From: Phallusia mammillata
Taxonomy: Eukaryota > Chordata > Ascidiacea > Phlebobranchia > Ascidiidae
Direction of reading: 5' to 3'
Assembly: GCA_003260075.1 (NCBI GenBank)
Contig: QLIY01000038.1
Coordinates: forward strand, 119,780-183,779
Length of the DNA stretch: 64,000 nt
Each line of letters opens with the position of its first letter. The stretch's first letter is position 1. The position numbers and the translations under genes were made by a program. Of the stretch, positions 1 through 31,802 are shown one piece after another. The notes under the pieces are model-generated. The model saw nothing but the letters and a program-made list of their open reading frames with translations, was not told where the DNA came from and did not search any database.

Positions 1-15171
<15,171 letters not shown>

Positions 15172-16521
15172 AAAATCTCTTCGAAATCGCCTTCAAAATC
15201 AAAAACCACCACAACCGGCGAAACACAAAGAATTGTCCCTGAAAGAAGCAGTTTGACGCACAAAGACAAAAAGCGTGCCTATACTTCGCCGTTCATCAGC
15301 GTCTAATTTATTTCTGCTGTAGAAAATTTCTCTGCACAAATGGCTGTCGTGGTCATCCTGTTTTTTTCGTTTGTCTCCACTTTTCGAAACCACCCTGTCT
15401 TTGTTGTTGTTGATGATGGAAAACAAAAAAAATCGTAGACTTCTCGTGTTTTTGTTGTTCTGTACGCCTGCGTATAACTTTATATTGTACACACGTGTAA
15501 AGACAGTAAATATATAAAGATTTCTTATGACATGCAGTTCCGCGTCTAGGTTTATTTTTACCTTGAAGTTTAAAATCCTATTAGCTGTTAAACACAGAAC
15601 CTTATATACAGCAATATAATTTAACTCTAGTTTTTTTCGAACAAAACACCAAACAGTTAACAATTATTGTTGTCAACCCTCGGTTTTCTTAGGTAATGCT
15701 TTCCGTCTAAAATGTTATGCTGTGTTTATCACCACGTCCTTCCGTTTCGATATTAGGTAAGATTTCTCACTGCTATGGACATGCCTATTTTTTAGTTACT
15801 GCTCCGTTTTTCACCAACCTGTCGACTCAAAAGCTCCCACTGACCCAAAGTTCTAAACGCCTCCCTATCCCTCTTCATAAAACGCTGCGATTGTCGGTTT
15901 ATCGCGTGTTTACATACGTTGTGTGAAGTTCTCGTTTTCGTCATAGTTTCCGTTCACTCCCTCTTAATATAAGGCCCAAAGAGGGCGCTGCTTGTGTTAC
16001 CTTGTTGCTAGAGTTTTAATTCTGTCTGTTGCGCGTGATTGCAATACACTGAACCGGTTGTATTTCATGTGGACAAGCATTGAAGTTAGCCCGGATTATT
16101 CTTTTGTGATAAACTACAAAACCTTTTATGGGTATGTTGGTCAGTTGTACGATAGCTTCTTTTGCAATGTCACGCATACATGCTTACAACAAGTTGTTTC
16201 CTATGCTTTAGTTAATTTATGCGGCTTACATTTAGCAGTATTACTTATTCCAAAAGGGGCGACGTCAAAACGAAAACTAGTTTTTCTTCAAATTGAAGGG
16301 CATTCGAGGGATTGTATCAACATATTTCGCCTTTAAATCATCCAAGCAGAACTGTTCCAAAATGGAATCCTATTTTAAAAGTGATTCTCAACGGATTATC
16401 TAGTCCAACTACAAGTGTGTTTTACAAATTTATCGAACTAGATTCTGGGACAAAGTTTCTCAAAAAGTTTTTTTACCGTCAGTCACAGTAGTTAAGTAGC
16501 TCGTTCTTGCACACAATAGAC
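15172..16521. other. 3' flank of SERCA copy 1, partly shared with copy 2
   Basis: No gene is recognised. An AATAAA hexamer overlaps the stop codon of copy 1 (15168-15173). From about 15705 to 16130 the sequence resembles the 3' flank of copy 2 (about 24895-25760): both carry ttatgctgtg, a shared ccgtttcgatattaggt/cctatcgatattaggt block and a shared gtgattgcaataca block. The two flanks are therefore relics of one tandem duplication. Confidence 0.65.
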
Positions 16522-16844
16522 CAGGGGTTCCCAACCTTTTTTCCTGCTCGTACCCCTTTGTCAGGTCAAAGCATTCTTCGTACCCCCAAAAAATTCTAAT
16601 GGAATTTTTCAGATATATATTGCTAAAATAAATTGCTTTTGTAGCTCAATTAAACGTTAAACCGGTATTTTACACAAAAAGAAAAGCATGGACCACAATG
16701 GCATGATATCATTTACAATTCCAAAATAAAACTGTGGTATGAAATGTTTGAAAAGCTGCTCTGTGTCCCAAGGATCTTCGTACCCCTTGATGTTCAATCT
16801 CGTACCCCCAAAGGGGTACCAGTACCCCCAGTTGGGAACCCCTG
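16522..16844. mobile_element. hAT-type non-autonomous element, 323 bp
   Basis: Ends are CAGGGGTTCCCAACC and the complementary GTTGGGAACCCCTG, flanked on both sides by the 8-bp duplication caatagac (16514-16521 and 16845-16852). The interior repeats cgtacccc motifs near each end. No coding capacity is seen. An 8-bp target duplication and CAG-starting ends are features of the hAT superfamily. Confidence 0.9.
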
Positions 16845-17256
16845 CAATAGACATTCTCATCTAAACCACGTTTGTAGCCTACGTTGTACATGCAAATATA
16901 CAAATGGTAAAAACTTAGTTTGGCCAAGGATGACGTAGGCTTCCGGATGGCATTTGTATCATTTTCTAAGGAAAATTTAGGATTAAGCAATACGCTATAC
17001 TAATTACTAGGTATAGTTGGCGTAATTTTCATTAACCCGGGATCGGAATTGAAATAATTAGGTTCCAAATTCCGGGATTTTTCATGATATATTTCCTGAG
17101 AGTTCCTACGAAAATATGACTTTTGCTTCTGCTTTTGAGAAATTTGCTACTATCATTTGTAAGTTAGGCTAAAGTAGCACATTTTGCCTGAAAATTCAAA
17201 CGGTAGGGGTAACTCTGTTTAGTAGAAATATAATTAACACAAAAGCTTTATAAATA

Positions 17257-17612
17257 ACCAGGGTTCCAGCGCAATTTTCGTTTATAATTTCATGACTTTT
17301 TCAAAACTTTACAGGAAAAAAACCCAAATTTCCATAACCTTAATTGAAAAAAAATCGAACTATTCCCATAGTAAAACTGGAAAAGAGGCTTTGGCATATG
17401 CAGTCAATTTACCATACTTGCAACGAATATACAAACGTTGCGTGATTTGAAATTCCTATCTCTATCTAGCATTTTCAGGGTAAAACAGGCACCAAATTCC
17501 ATACTTTTTCAAGAACTTTAACAACAGTTGGCTTTTTTCAAAACTTTTCCAGGCCTTAAAAATACAAATTTTCCATAACCTTTCCAGGTTTTCCATACCA
17601 GCGGGAACCCTG
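17257..17612. mobile_element. hAT-like element, 356 bp, upstream of SERCA copy 2
   Basis: Inverted ends are CAGGGTTCCAGCG and GCGGGAACCCTG. The flanks share aataac on each side, an imperfect duplication. The corresponding region upstream of copy 3 (about 35,105-35,210) appears to lack it, so it probably inserted after the duplication that produced copies 2 and 3. Confidence 0.65.
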
Positions 17613-17639
17613 AATAACAGAAATCTAACCACTTGTGCC

Positions 17640-18050
17640 TCTATTTTACAAGTCAAAACACATAAGCTCAGAACTGTAACCTATCATCGCGCGCCTCTGT
17701 AAACTAGCAAACCTAAGTGCTGAAATTCGCCCAATCCGCTGCCGTCTCCGTTGCTTCCAAAGCCTCAATTGTTCTTTTCACTCCTTGTGGCTTATCTGCA
17801 AACTGACAAATGGAATTGCCGTTGAAGGTTGGCGTCGCTGACAGATGCTGTTGGGCTCGGGTTTGCAATACACTTCTTTAAAAGTTCTAACAACTCATAC
17901 GACCCGAGTCGACGAGCTGACCCTTGCGTAAACTGTAGTTGATGATTTTGCAATAGGTGAAACAAAGGTCAGGAATAAAATTGGGAAAACGTGGGCTTCA
18001 AGATACTAATGAAGTAATGTTTATTTAGGCAATAACTCATTTTAAAAAAT
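17640..18050 (+). promoter_or_regulatory. Distal upstream block of SERCA copy 2, conserved in copy 3
   Basis: About 400 bp here resembles 35195-35570 upstream of copy 3. Shared pieces include gtaaactagcaaacct, ttcttttcactcc, tctgcaaactgacaaatgg, gtcgacgag followed by tgacccttacgtaaactg-like sequence, and ataggtgaaacaaagg. Conservation between paralogues in otherwise diverged, transposon-rich spacer suggests a retained enhancer, though a recent duplication would also explain it. Confidence 0.5.
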
Positions 18051-18346
18051 TATTTTGGGAAAAACGACTTAATAAAAATGTATGCTCTTAAACTTTACGA
18101 AATCGCACATAACCACACAATCACTAAGCATACCAACTGTTTCGCCACCTGGTAAGACGGAAGAAATTCTACAGCACAATAAAATACTTCTCGGGTTTAC
18201 ACGAACAAATTGTACACATAAGAAGTTACAGCACAACTTAGCAGCACAATACACATACGGCAGCTGAAATCTTACTCAAATGAGCAATTTTTGCTGCTAA
18301 TGAAAACAACAATGTATAAATTAAATTCCTTGCCGGGCGCTTAGAC

Positions 18347-18793
18347 CAGTGTTTCAAAAATTCTGTTGGGTCGCCTGTTTTTTTAACAAAAACATCTACT
18401 ATTTGACTTTGTTTCGTAGTGTTCTCATTTTATTTCCCAAGACTTTGTTGCCAAATAATAATTTTGTGACAACATGACGTGATAATGGGTAATTATGTTT
18501 GTGACTTCATAAAATATGTGTTAGATCACTGTTGAGCGTTGTCTGGCTGATAATTATCAGCATTATAATGCTTTGAACCAGTTCTCAAGTTTGGGCTAAA
18601 TGGAAATGTTTGGTCAATAAAACGATTATTATTTGTTTGATAATTTATTTTTCAAAACTGGCGTAGTAATTTTTATAAAACTTTCGTGATACAACCAAAA
18701 TAGTAAGAATGTATGTCCATGGGTCGCGAGAGACCACAAAACAAAATTTTGGGAAGTATTTGGGTCGCGTCAAAAAAAGGTTGGGAACCACTG
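18347..18793. mobile_element. hAT-type element, 447 bp
   Basis: Ends are CAGTGTTTC and GGTTGGGAACCACTG, with perfect 8-bp duplication gcttagac on both sides (18339-18346 and 18794-18801). It lies between the distal block and the promoter of SERCA copy 2. The interior has gggtcgc-rich ends and no convincing ORF. Confidence 0.9.
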
Positions 18794-19019
18794 GCTTAGA
18801 CACATAACACACCTACCGTAAGCAAACACACATGTTCCACGAGGTGAGTTATAAACTGATTCCACTTTCCAATATTCACAGCAAGCAGGCGATTTTGAGT
18901 TTTCCAATGGAACACTAATTGTATTACCGACTGTTGCGTTACAGGACAATTGTACGTTTGGCTGGCAAATTAACATTCACACCGGTCGGTGAAAACGCCT
19001 TAATAAATCATTTTTACCG

Positions 19020-19190
19020 TATGCGACTCCCAACTACTTATTTTGCGTCTTGCACCAGACCTCAGAAAACCACCAAAAATTGCTATTTTGGCTTTCAAGG
19101 TAACTATCTTTAGCGATTTTCTGAGCTTTCGTTTTTTTGCGGCTCCTTGCACACTTAAAAAAACTACCATTTGGCCCCGACAATTTAAAA
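19020..19190. mobile_element. Decayed relic of the hAT family at 62012
   Basis: The segment matches the interior of the intact element at 62012-62228: ctcccaactacttatt, ctcagaaaaccacc, ttttttgcggctcc and accatttggccccgac occur in the same order. The terminal CAGTGG/CCACTG ends have been lost or diverged. Confidence 0.7.
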
Positions 19191-19354
19191 TGTTGAAAAC
19201 CGCTTTAGAGACTCATAAATGTGAAAATGCACTGAGGTACGTAACACGATAGCTAAGCATATTTGACAAATCATCAAAAATTCAAAACAGTATAAAATGT
19301 AGAATAAATGACAGATTCGGTTTAGCTGTTACCAAGTCTTTCCAATTGGAAATT

Positions 19355-19570
19355 ACCCCTTGCAAATTTGCACACAAACCGACTTTGATGCATGCGTGGT
19401 GACCAGCTGACCTTACATAAGCGCTAACATTATCATATCACGTCGTCATTGTCACCTTGGGTGGCTCAGCGGGACGCTCGGATTGCCAGTTGTTTGCTCG
19501 CTATAAAACCGCCCGTCCTTGTCCAGTTACTCATCAGTTGCAATCAGCTTAAGAAACAACAGTCAGTAAA
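19355..19570 (+). promoter_or_regulatory. Core promoter of SERCA copy 2
   Basis: TATAAAA lies at 19502-19508, 260 bp before the ATG, with an E-box CAGCTG at 19404-19409. The whole block, from the tgcaaatttgcacacaaaccgac-like start through gctcagcgggacgctcgg to tactcatcagttgcaatcag, is repeated almost base for base at 35860-36055 before copy 3. A start site about 30 bp below the TATA box, near tcatcagttgc, is likely. CAGCTG is a common binding site of muscle bHLH factors, which would suit a SERCA gene; this last point is inference. Confidence 0.75.
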
Positions 19571-19767
19571 AGAACTAGCGCTTACATTAAAAGAACTCGA
19601 CCCAGCGAGACCAAACCGATCATCAGCTTTCGAATATATGAAATATTGCAGAGCTGCTGTTCATTTCAAAAAAAAAATTATTTATTCTCGCGCAGTTGGA
19701 TCTAATTTTTTAGATCAACACAATTAATTTATTGTTAGTCATCGCAAAATAACAAGGCATCTTCAAA

Positions 19768-24806
<5,039 letters not shown>

Positions 24807-24918
24807 ACTAACGATCGACCTTTCCAACCGAAGAGGAAAAACCTTCACCAAATCTTCGTTCACTATCCTACAAACCTTTTTCTTTTCATTTTAAATTATT
24901 GCATAATGTTATGCTGTG

Positions 24919-25449
24919 TAGGGTTCCTTCCCGGGAATGTCTCGACGGGAAATTCCCGGGATTTCCCGGCAAAGTTACGTTCCCGAATCCCGGGAAATTT
25001 GTTTTGAATTCCCGGGAAACAGACAATTAAGCAAAAACGTGTTAATTTTGTGAAAAAATTACGTAAATGTTCAAATTTCTGCTAACTGTTACCAAAATAT
25101 GGCGTTTTGTAATTTTAATCACAAAGTAAGTAAGCGTTTTTATACGAGGTGGTAAACTATTTTCGCGAAAATGCGCTACCTAGCGGTACTAGAAATAACA
25201 AATTTATTTTTCGTAATTTCCGAACCTTGTTAACGTTAAAGAAACTTGCAATTATAGTTTTAATCGACAAAATCATGACTAATTAGATGCCCCTAGCGAA
25301 AATAAACTAATTTTAGCGGTTGCAATGACGTAATTATTCACGAAAAAATAGCCACTTTTTCGGTCGGGAATCCCGGGAATTCCCGGGAAATGAAAAAATT
25401 ATTTCCCGATTCCCGGGAATAAAAAAATCCGGGAAATAGAGGAACCCTA
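24919..25449. mobile_element. hAT-type element (531 bp) inserted in the 3' flank of SERCA copy 2
   Basis: Inverted ends TAGGGTTCCT and GGAACCCTA are flanked by a perfect 8-bp duplication atgctgtg (24911-24918 and 25450-25457). The homologous site downstream of copy 1 (about 15711-15730) reads through ttatgctgtgtttatcacc once, without the element, which proves insertion. The ends are dense in cccgggaa repeats; the interior is AT-rich and without a convincing ORF. Confidence 0.93.
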
Positions 25450-25457
25450 ATGCTGTG

Positions 25458-26864
25458 CTTATCATCCCTCCCTTTCCTATCGATATTAGGTTAATCTTCC
25501 CAGTGCTAAAGGCCTATTCCCTTTTCACCCTCTTGTTATAGGCCCAGGCCCCGGATGACCCTGTCGGAATTTTTTCCCCGATTCATACTTGTAATATATT
25601 AGTACATGTTTGCATCACTATCGATTTTCTGGTCATATAATCACGTTGTTGCTAAAGTTTTAATTATGTCTGTTGTGCGTGATTGCAATACAATGAGCCG
25701 GTTTTATTTCATGTGACAAGTGTTGAAGTTATCCGGTACTTTCTGTGGTATTAAAATACTTTTCCCTACTTTGGCATGCTCGATAGTTGCAGGTCATTTT
25801 TCTTTTGCTATTAAACTGGCGGTTCTAAAACAGGGTTTAATTTGACATGTAGGTATTAGAGGTTTAATAAAGAAGCAAATATTTTGACATTCATTACTCT
25901 ACCACGTTGTACGGCAATTGAATCGATCATTGTAACTTGTGGACATTAGCCTTCCATTTTCACTGTCACGCAAATATTGTGAATTATCTGTTTTTTTTGC
26001 TCATGGTTATAAAAGTTTGAGGAAATTTCAAGGCTAGTTTATGCATAGTGTTTAGTTAAAATCCATCTTTCAAAAAATGCTTAGCTTGCTACCAATACTC
26101 CAGGCATAAATTCAAATCTGAAGACTAATTTAGGCGTATTGTGTTCATTTAAATCCGTTTCTCAAAAAATACTAGGCTTGCCATTAATACTACAAGCATA
26201 TATTTGCTAAGTCTCAATGAAACATCGAAGAAAAAGCCTCGACAAGCTAGCATATTTCCGAAACCAGCATAGTTAGCAGTTTTAAAGGAATGTCCAAAAC
26301 ACAAATTTCGCCCTAAACCAAGACTAATCAGTTGGGTCAGTTGAGTTACAATTTTTGATCTGACTTAAATTAAGTTTAACATAAACCTACTCGCGTACCA
26401 CCTACAGTGCACTACTAAAGCTCTGGAGTATAGGCTACCAGTGGTACGCATACTCCAGGTTGAGAACCACTGCCTTAACTATTTAAAATAGCTTATTTTT
26501 GCGTACAATGCAGCAATTCTAGATACCTATATTGGTATAGGACCGCAAAATTTTGCCCAGAAAAAAAGAAGTTTTACTTTGGTAATGTCACTATTTTTGC
26601 ACCCTGAGCACAGGCATGATGGCAAATATGTGCAACTTACCGGTTTTCAAACATGGATTTGCAAGTGATTTTGTGATAGCCGGCAAAGCAACAAACGCTT
26701 TTTACAATCACATTTCATGCCAGATCCTGCGTTTTTTTACGTGTAAATGTAAACTTATGTGGGATATGCAAGATCTTTCTGTGGCGATTAGCAAATTTGT
26801 TTCTTTTATCACATGGTTACATACCGAAGCGATTGTTTACCTGCTATCCTTCTTTTGTTTACAT
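25458..26864. other. Spacer downstream of SERCA copy 2
   Basis: No gene is recognised. Up to about 25760 it is homologous to the flank of copy 1. Around 26030-26220 two diverged units of roughly 90 bp follow each other, each containing tttctcaaaaaat-type sequence then a gctt..ccaatact-type block and a tcaaatctgaagact/tgctaagtct-like end. At 26389-26472 there is a one-ended hAT relic (tactcgcgtacc ... gttgagaaccactg) related to the element at 32520. Confidence 0.55.
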
Positions 26865-27285
26865 CAGTGGTTCCCAAACTTTTTCATATTTTTTTCAAAA
26901 CGGTCCCTTTGCCATTATTTCGAGGGCTCGCGGCCCTTAAGCCTAAATGTGTATTTCATAAAAACGAAAGTTGATTGAAGTATTTTAGCTAGTTATGCAA
27001 AATTGCGCATAACAATCATCCAAAGACAGCATATGACATCACAGACAGGACAAAAAACATTACGATTATGCGCGAACAATTGCATTTTTGATAGTTGTCA
27101 TTCAATAAAGGCCATTGTTTAGCAATGGAGACAGTCGATTCTCAATTCTACTTTGATTTAAACTTATTTAGTGGCACAAACTGACGCCAAATAAGATTAT
27201 AGAATTACTTCAACCGCTTCGCGGTCCCCCCAAAATTGCCTCACGGACCCCAAAAGGACCGCGGACCCCAGTTTGGGAACCGCTG
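26865..27285. mobile_element. hAT-type element, 421 bp
   Basis: Ends CAGTGGTTCCCAAACTTTTT and AGTTTGGGAACCGCTG are flanked by the perfect 8-bp duplication gtttacat (26857-26864 and 27286-27293). The interior near both ends repeats gcggaccc/gcggcccc-like motifs. It lies between SERCA copy 2 and the calmodulin-like gene. An apparent 120-codon ORF entering it from 26616 is not a gene. Confidence 0.92.
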
Positions 27286-27293
27286 GTTTACAT

Positions 27294-27962
27294 GCTATCA
27301 ATTGTATTCCAGTTTAGTCTTTTGTCTATGGTAGAATTTACTGCCATACATTTTTTTTTCTACACATGCGAGGTTGCAAGTGTTGTTGCGGAATACTTTC
27401 GCAAGAAGTTAATTAACTTTTTTACTTAAGATTTTGATTTATGTGTCTTGGCAAGTGTATTAAGTTAAACAATTTGATTACCCGGTTGGACATGCATTAT
27501 ATGAGCTTACTAATGCTATTTGTTTGCAATACTAAATGCTTCGCTTTTAAGATTTGCTTTTACTGTGTTGAAGAAAAGTACCAGGCATTGTATTAAAAAA
27601 CACACAATACGATGGGGCTTCTTGCGAGTAAACGCTGAAATTTAAAAGACGCTCTGTGACTTTTTGTTGCTAATCAAAAACAAAGATATTTTAAAAGGAA
27701 ATGTTACAATCAAATTAAAACTTTTAATTTGTGCAAATTTGCATATGGTTATGTCGCAACGCAACAAGTGCGCAACACAGGCAATGTGTGAGAGTGCAAA
27801 CGAAAAACTGAAATGCCCTGGAAGTCCGTTGTGTTTTAACAGGAATATTATCAATCAGATCGCAATAAAAAGATGTAGCAAAAACGGAATGTGAGCATGT
27901 TGGGTGTGAAAGGGGATGTTGGGATCGTTTCTTCAGATTGTAACGTGGTTGGCGGCATAAAT
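27294..27962. other. Spacer and probable 3' UTR of the calmodulin-like gene
   Basis: AT-rich sequence with no recognisable gene. The part next to 27963 should hold the 3' untranslated region of the minus-strand calmodulin-like gene. I see no clear AATAAA on that strand close to the stop. Confidence 0.4.
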
Positions 27963-30900
27963 TTAGGAGGCTGACATGACTTTGACGAATTCTGCAAAAG
28001 AAAACGGTAAAACACCAATTAATTATGAATATTTTACCATAATTGGACTACACAATCACATTTAGTTATTTTCAATGAAGAATATGATCAGGGTATGTCC
28101 CCAAATTACCTAGACTAGTAGGCTACAAGCACGGAATTATCTTCCATAAAGAAAACCAGAATTGGGCCCGAAAGTTCAAAAAATGTCGCGTGAATAAAAT
28201 GCCAAAGGTAAAGGCAGGCCGAATTAGGCCTGTTTTATTACAACTTAAGTCCGGAACGACTTACAACTCTGAGTCGGCGAACAGTAGCGCATATTACCAT
28301 AACACTTGTTTGTAAACAGATTCACCCAGCAATCATAACAAAATTGCACATACCTTCATAATTAACCCGTCCATCTCCATCAACATCAGCTTCTCTTATC
28401 ATTTGATCAACTACTTCATCAGTCGGTTTTTCTCCAAGGTTTGCCATCACATGACGAAGTTCAGCAGCCGTGACGAAACCGTTGCCATCCTGTATAGAAA
28501 AGATTTACTAGAGAACCATAAAAGAAAAAAAAGGGTAATATGTGATCAAGCAAGCAACAGCAGCCCCGTCGATTTCGCAAATGGTTAGGTTTATAAACAT
28601 ACATAAGTTCTGTGGCCCCTTGTTAAATTTCACAAAAGAGATGGTGCACTTTGGGACAGACCAATGATTTTAGAGAGTTCAAAGTTCAAACAAATGAAAT
28701 AATTTTTTACGGAACGGAAATTAACTGCACTGGTATCGTTGAATGGAGTGTAGACATTTGAATGTAAACAATGGGCATATGCGCCGTACGTTATAACAGG
28801 ATAACTGAGCACAACCTTGTCGTGAACGCGAAAAGCCTCGCGAATTTCCTCCTCGGTATCGGTCTCCTTCATTTTCCTTGTCATCATTGTAATAAACTCT
28901 GGGAAATCGATAGTGCCGCTACCGTCGTCGTCGACTTCGTTGACCATGGCCTGTACAAGTATGGCGAGTCAGATAAGGTGGACAGGTTTTTGTTTTGTGT
29001 GCATGACGAAAAGTGCTGCCTAGCATAGACCTTAACGTCTCTAAAGTTGTTGAAATTTTTACTACCTTTTATTCGGCCACAATAGTTTATTTCGGACACA
29101 CGCAATCGTTCCATTTATTGATATTTTTGTTTAAGCCTTCTGTCGTAGTTGAACGTTCTTTGATGAGATCCAGTATAAAACAAAAGTGCACAAAATAGCA
29201 ACTGAACTGTTAACTCAAAGGAGTGCTGACGTGAAAACTCACATTACACAAGTTTGCATAATATCGTTAACCTACTCAAGGATGGGTTATGAACTAAGTT
29301 TTCAAGTTAGGTTAAAAGTTATTTTATAATAAACCTCGATGCAGCCCTGATAGTGTAACTGGTATTTTCACAGAATTTGCTTTCAAATATTCGCCAATGC
29401 TTTTTGCGGCAGCTATGGGTATGTAGCAATCTATTTGTGATGTCAGTTCTCAAGTTGGTACATTTTTTGTCTAATACTGAATAAACGGCCATCCACCGAC
29501 CAAGCGTGCAGTACGAAATAGTTTGCGTCATTATTATCCGCTTATTTTCCAGGACAGTAAAGGCGGATTTTCGCAATTGCGCTTTCAAAATCTATAAAAA
29601 AGGCCGTTAGGAAATTGATTTTGCCAACCTAGTAGCCTAACATGTTTATACCAGTATTAGCAATTGTTGATTTGCCGTCTTATTACTTTTTATCGCACCA
29701 TAAGTAGGCTATATTTCACCAATAAAAAGTCGTCAAGGTTAATCCTAATCCCCAAGTCCTACCAACTGACAATTTGGGTAAGAGGCACAAAGATGGGGAG
29801 GAAAAACTTTTGCGGGTAACAAAAACCTTTGACAAACGAAATAATTTTTTTAATGGAAAGCTTCGGCTTTTTATCTGGAACGTGTTGAAAACCAGCGTAT
29901 ACCTGCAGCTCGGCTTCTGTGAAATTTTGTCCAAAGGACTTCATGACGGAGCCCAATTCCTTGGTGGCGATGGTGCCATTGCCGTCCTCGTCGAAGAGCG
30001 AGAACGCATCCTTCAGTCCTGAACGAGAAACAGTCTATTTGAAACTTTGTAGCCTTCATCAGCAACTTTATTCATTGACCATTGTCACTTAAGTCAGTAG
30101 TTCTCAAACTGTGCGTCGCGACGCCCTGGTGCGTCGATTCAATTTTCCAAGGGCGTCGCAGAATAGTTCCGTTTCGTGGCTTTTTGTTGTTGTGTCAATA
30201 AACACAACTTTAATAATATGTTTCCTGATTAACTTTTATTTTATGGTGCGTCGCAAGTCCAGAAAACTTGTCCAGAGGCGTCGCAACAAAAAAAAGTTTG
30301 AGAACCACTGACTTAAGTAAAAAGAGCNTTTGAGAACCACTGACTTAAGTAAAAAGAGCTGGGGTTGAAAAATGAACTCAAATGACGATTGTGCAAACGA
30401 TAACAAACGATTTGAGAGTGGTTTTGTCATTTGTGACTCTTAGGAAGTTAAAAATACTTACCTGCAATTTGCTCTTCGGTAAGATGATCAGTGGCCTGCA
30501 AAAAACAACACAATTGTTACATATTTTCAAATTCAACTTTGCAAGGGTAGTTAAACTAATCATTTACTCGTAGTAGCCTTCACAGCGCTATGTACCCCTC
30601 GGTGTTTATTGCATTGTTCGCTACAAGGCATTGATCAATCGTTGCATTGTGACGAAGTAATCGAAAATGTGACCACCAACCAAAAAAGCATAACCCAGCA
30701 CACACAATCATAAACTAAACAGATTAAAACTTACAGCAAAACAACGCCTGAGACTGTTGACGTGTGTTGTATGTTGTTAAAATAACATTAGCTATATTTG
30801 GCTCAAACCACTTCCTTCGGTTGTTTTCGGCGCTGCACAAAGCAACCAACCAAAGTACGCGTGACGGATTTTCACAAGCTTTAGATTCGGGCACTTATTC

Positions 30901-31026
30901 TATTGGCATAAGCAGCACAAAAAGAATATCTGTTTTGTAATGACAACAATACAAACACATACTACTTAAAAGTAGTTTAAAAAAATTAAGTTACAGTCAC
31001 ACTTTTTACACAAATAAACTTACCAT
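27963..31026 (-). CDS. Calmodulin-like EF-hand protein (complete, 6 exons, 150 aa)
   Basis: A Ca2+ sensor with four EF hands. Coding exons in transcript order: 31024-31026 (ATG only), 30462-30495, 29903-30018, 28816-28950, 28354-28489, 27963-27991; total 453 nt. The protein begins [20 protein letters not shown] and ends [10 protein letters not shown]. Loops are [36 protein letters not shown] and [12 protein letters not shown], and all keep the Ca2+-ligating positions. A first exon carrying just the start codon is also typical of animal calmodulin genes. It departs from near-invariant animal calmodulin at many sites (e.g. LKDAF for [15 protein letters not shown] for SVMRSLGQNP), so I call it calmodulin-like. 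All introns are GT-AG. The gene sits between SERCA copies 2 and 3 on the opposite strand. A hAT element and an N junction occupy the intron 30019-30461. TATATA at 31211-31216 could be its TATA box. Confidence 0.93.
30095..30310. mobile_element. hAT-type element, 216 bp, in a calmodulin-like gene intron
   Basis: Ends CAGTAGTTCTCAAACT and AGTTTGAGAACCACTG are flanked by the 8-bp duplication acttaagt (30087-30094 and 30311-30318). The interior is rich in gcgtcgc near both ends, and there is no ORF of interest. Confidence 0.92.
30297..30359. repeat. 31-bp direct duplication across a single N
   Basis: Positions 30297-30327 and 30329-30359 are identical and are separated by one N at 30328. The repeat contains the right end of the hAT element above plus its flank. 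This is the pattern left when two contigs that really overlap are joined with a token N instead of being merged, so the second copy is probably not in the genome. Confidence 0.85.
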
Positions 31027-31473
31027 GGTGGTAATTTACGGATACTTTGGTGATTATCTAAAATCAGAAAATACCTACACTGTTTCTGAAAATTAAAAAA
31101 CAAAAGAAATCGACCGTTTGTAAAGAGTTTTTTTTTAATTATTTTTTTTTATTTTTTTTATTCCGCTACCGTTGACAAAGCTAGCTTGAAACCTCCTTGC
31201 GTCTGCTGCATATATACCACTGTGCGCAATTTAGTGTTTAAATTACACGGCTTTACAACACATTTCACATTTGATATAGGTCACACTTGCACGTCTGTAG
31301 AATGTGGCCAGCGGTCCAACTTGCTAAAAACGACGGTTGCCGTTCGAACAGTTCAATGGGTGTGAATAGTTTTTTTGGGCTCGTCTGGCAAAAAAACGTG
31401 ACTTACTTTTTGCACTTGAATAGTACACTTATTTGTATGAAGGTCAAAGGAAATGCTTGGCAGATGATGAGTT
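31027..31473. other. Upstream region of the calmodulin-like gene
   Basis: Contains A/T homopolymer runs at about 31125-31160 and a TATATA at 31211-31216 about 185 bp from the minus-strand start codon, a reasonable TATA box. No other gene is seen. Confidence 0.4.
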
Positions 31474-31802
31474 CAGTGGTTCTAAACCGGTGGTCCATGG
31501 ACCACTAGTGTTTGGGTGGTCCACAGGACAATAATTATACTTGGTGATAAGCTAGATATGGTTGCATATAATTGATGAAATATTCAGTACGAACAAAATC
31601 TGATCCAGTTATTGGCCATTTATTGTTTGATTGATATCACTCCTCGAAATTCTGTATTGAAGGAGTATATTTCAGTCCAATATTTTTGTTGTGAATGCTT
31701 TCTTTGTCCTTATTTAACAATGTACTTGTCCACAATATTATACTGGTCCACGAAATTAATGGAACTGGTGGCCCATGATCTGAAACGAGTTGAGAACCAC
31801 TG
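31474..31802. mobile_element. hAT-like element, about 329 bp
   Basis: Left end CAGTGGTTCTAAACC and right end GTTGAGAACCACTG are inverted. Interior ends both contain ggtcca/tggcc-like repeats. I cannot read a matching 8-bp duplication, so this is probably an older insertion. Confidence 0.7.

Noticed and set aside
15199..15663. 154-codon minus-strand ORF downstream of SERCA copy 1
   Set aside because: AT-rich composition, no domain, no splice context, and it lies in the probable 3' UTR and flank of copy 1.
26616..26978. 120-codon plus-strand ORF
   Set aside because: It reads into the hAT element at 26865 and has no domain features.
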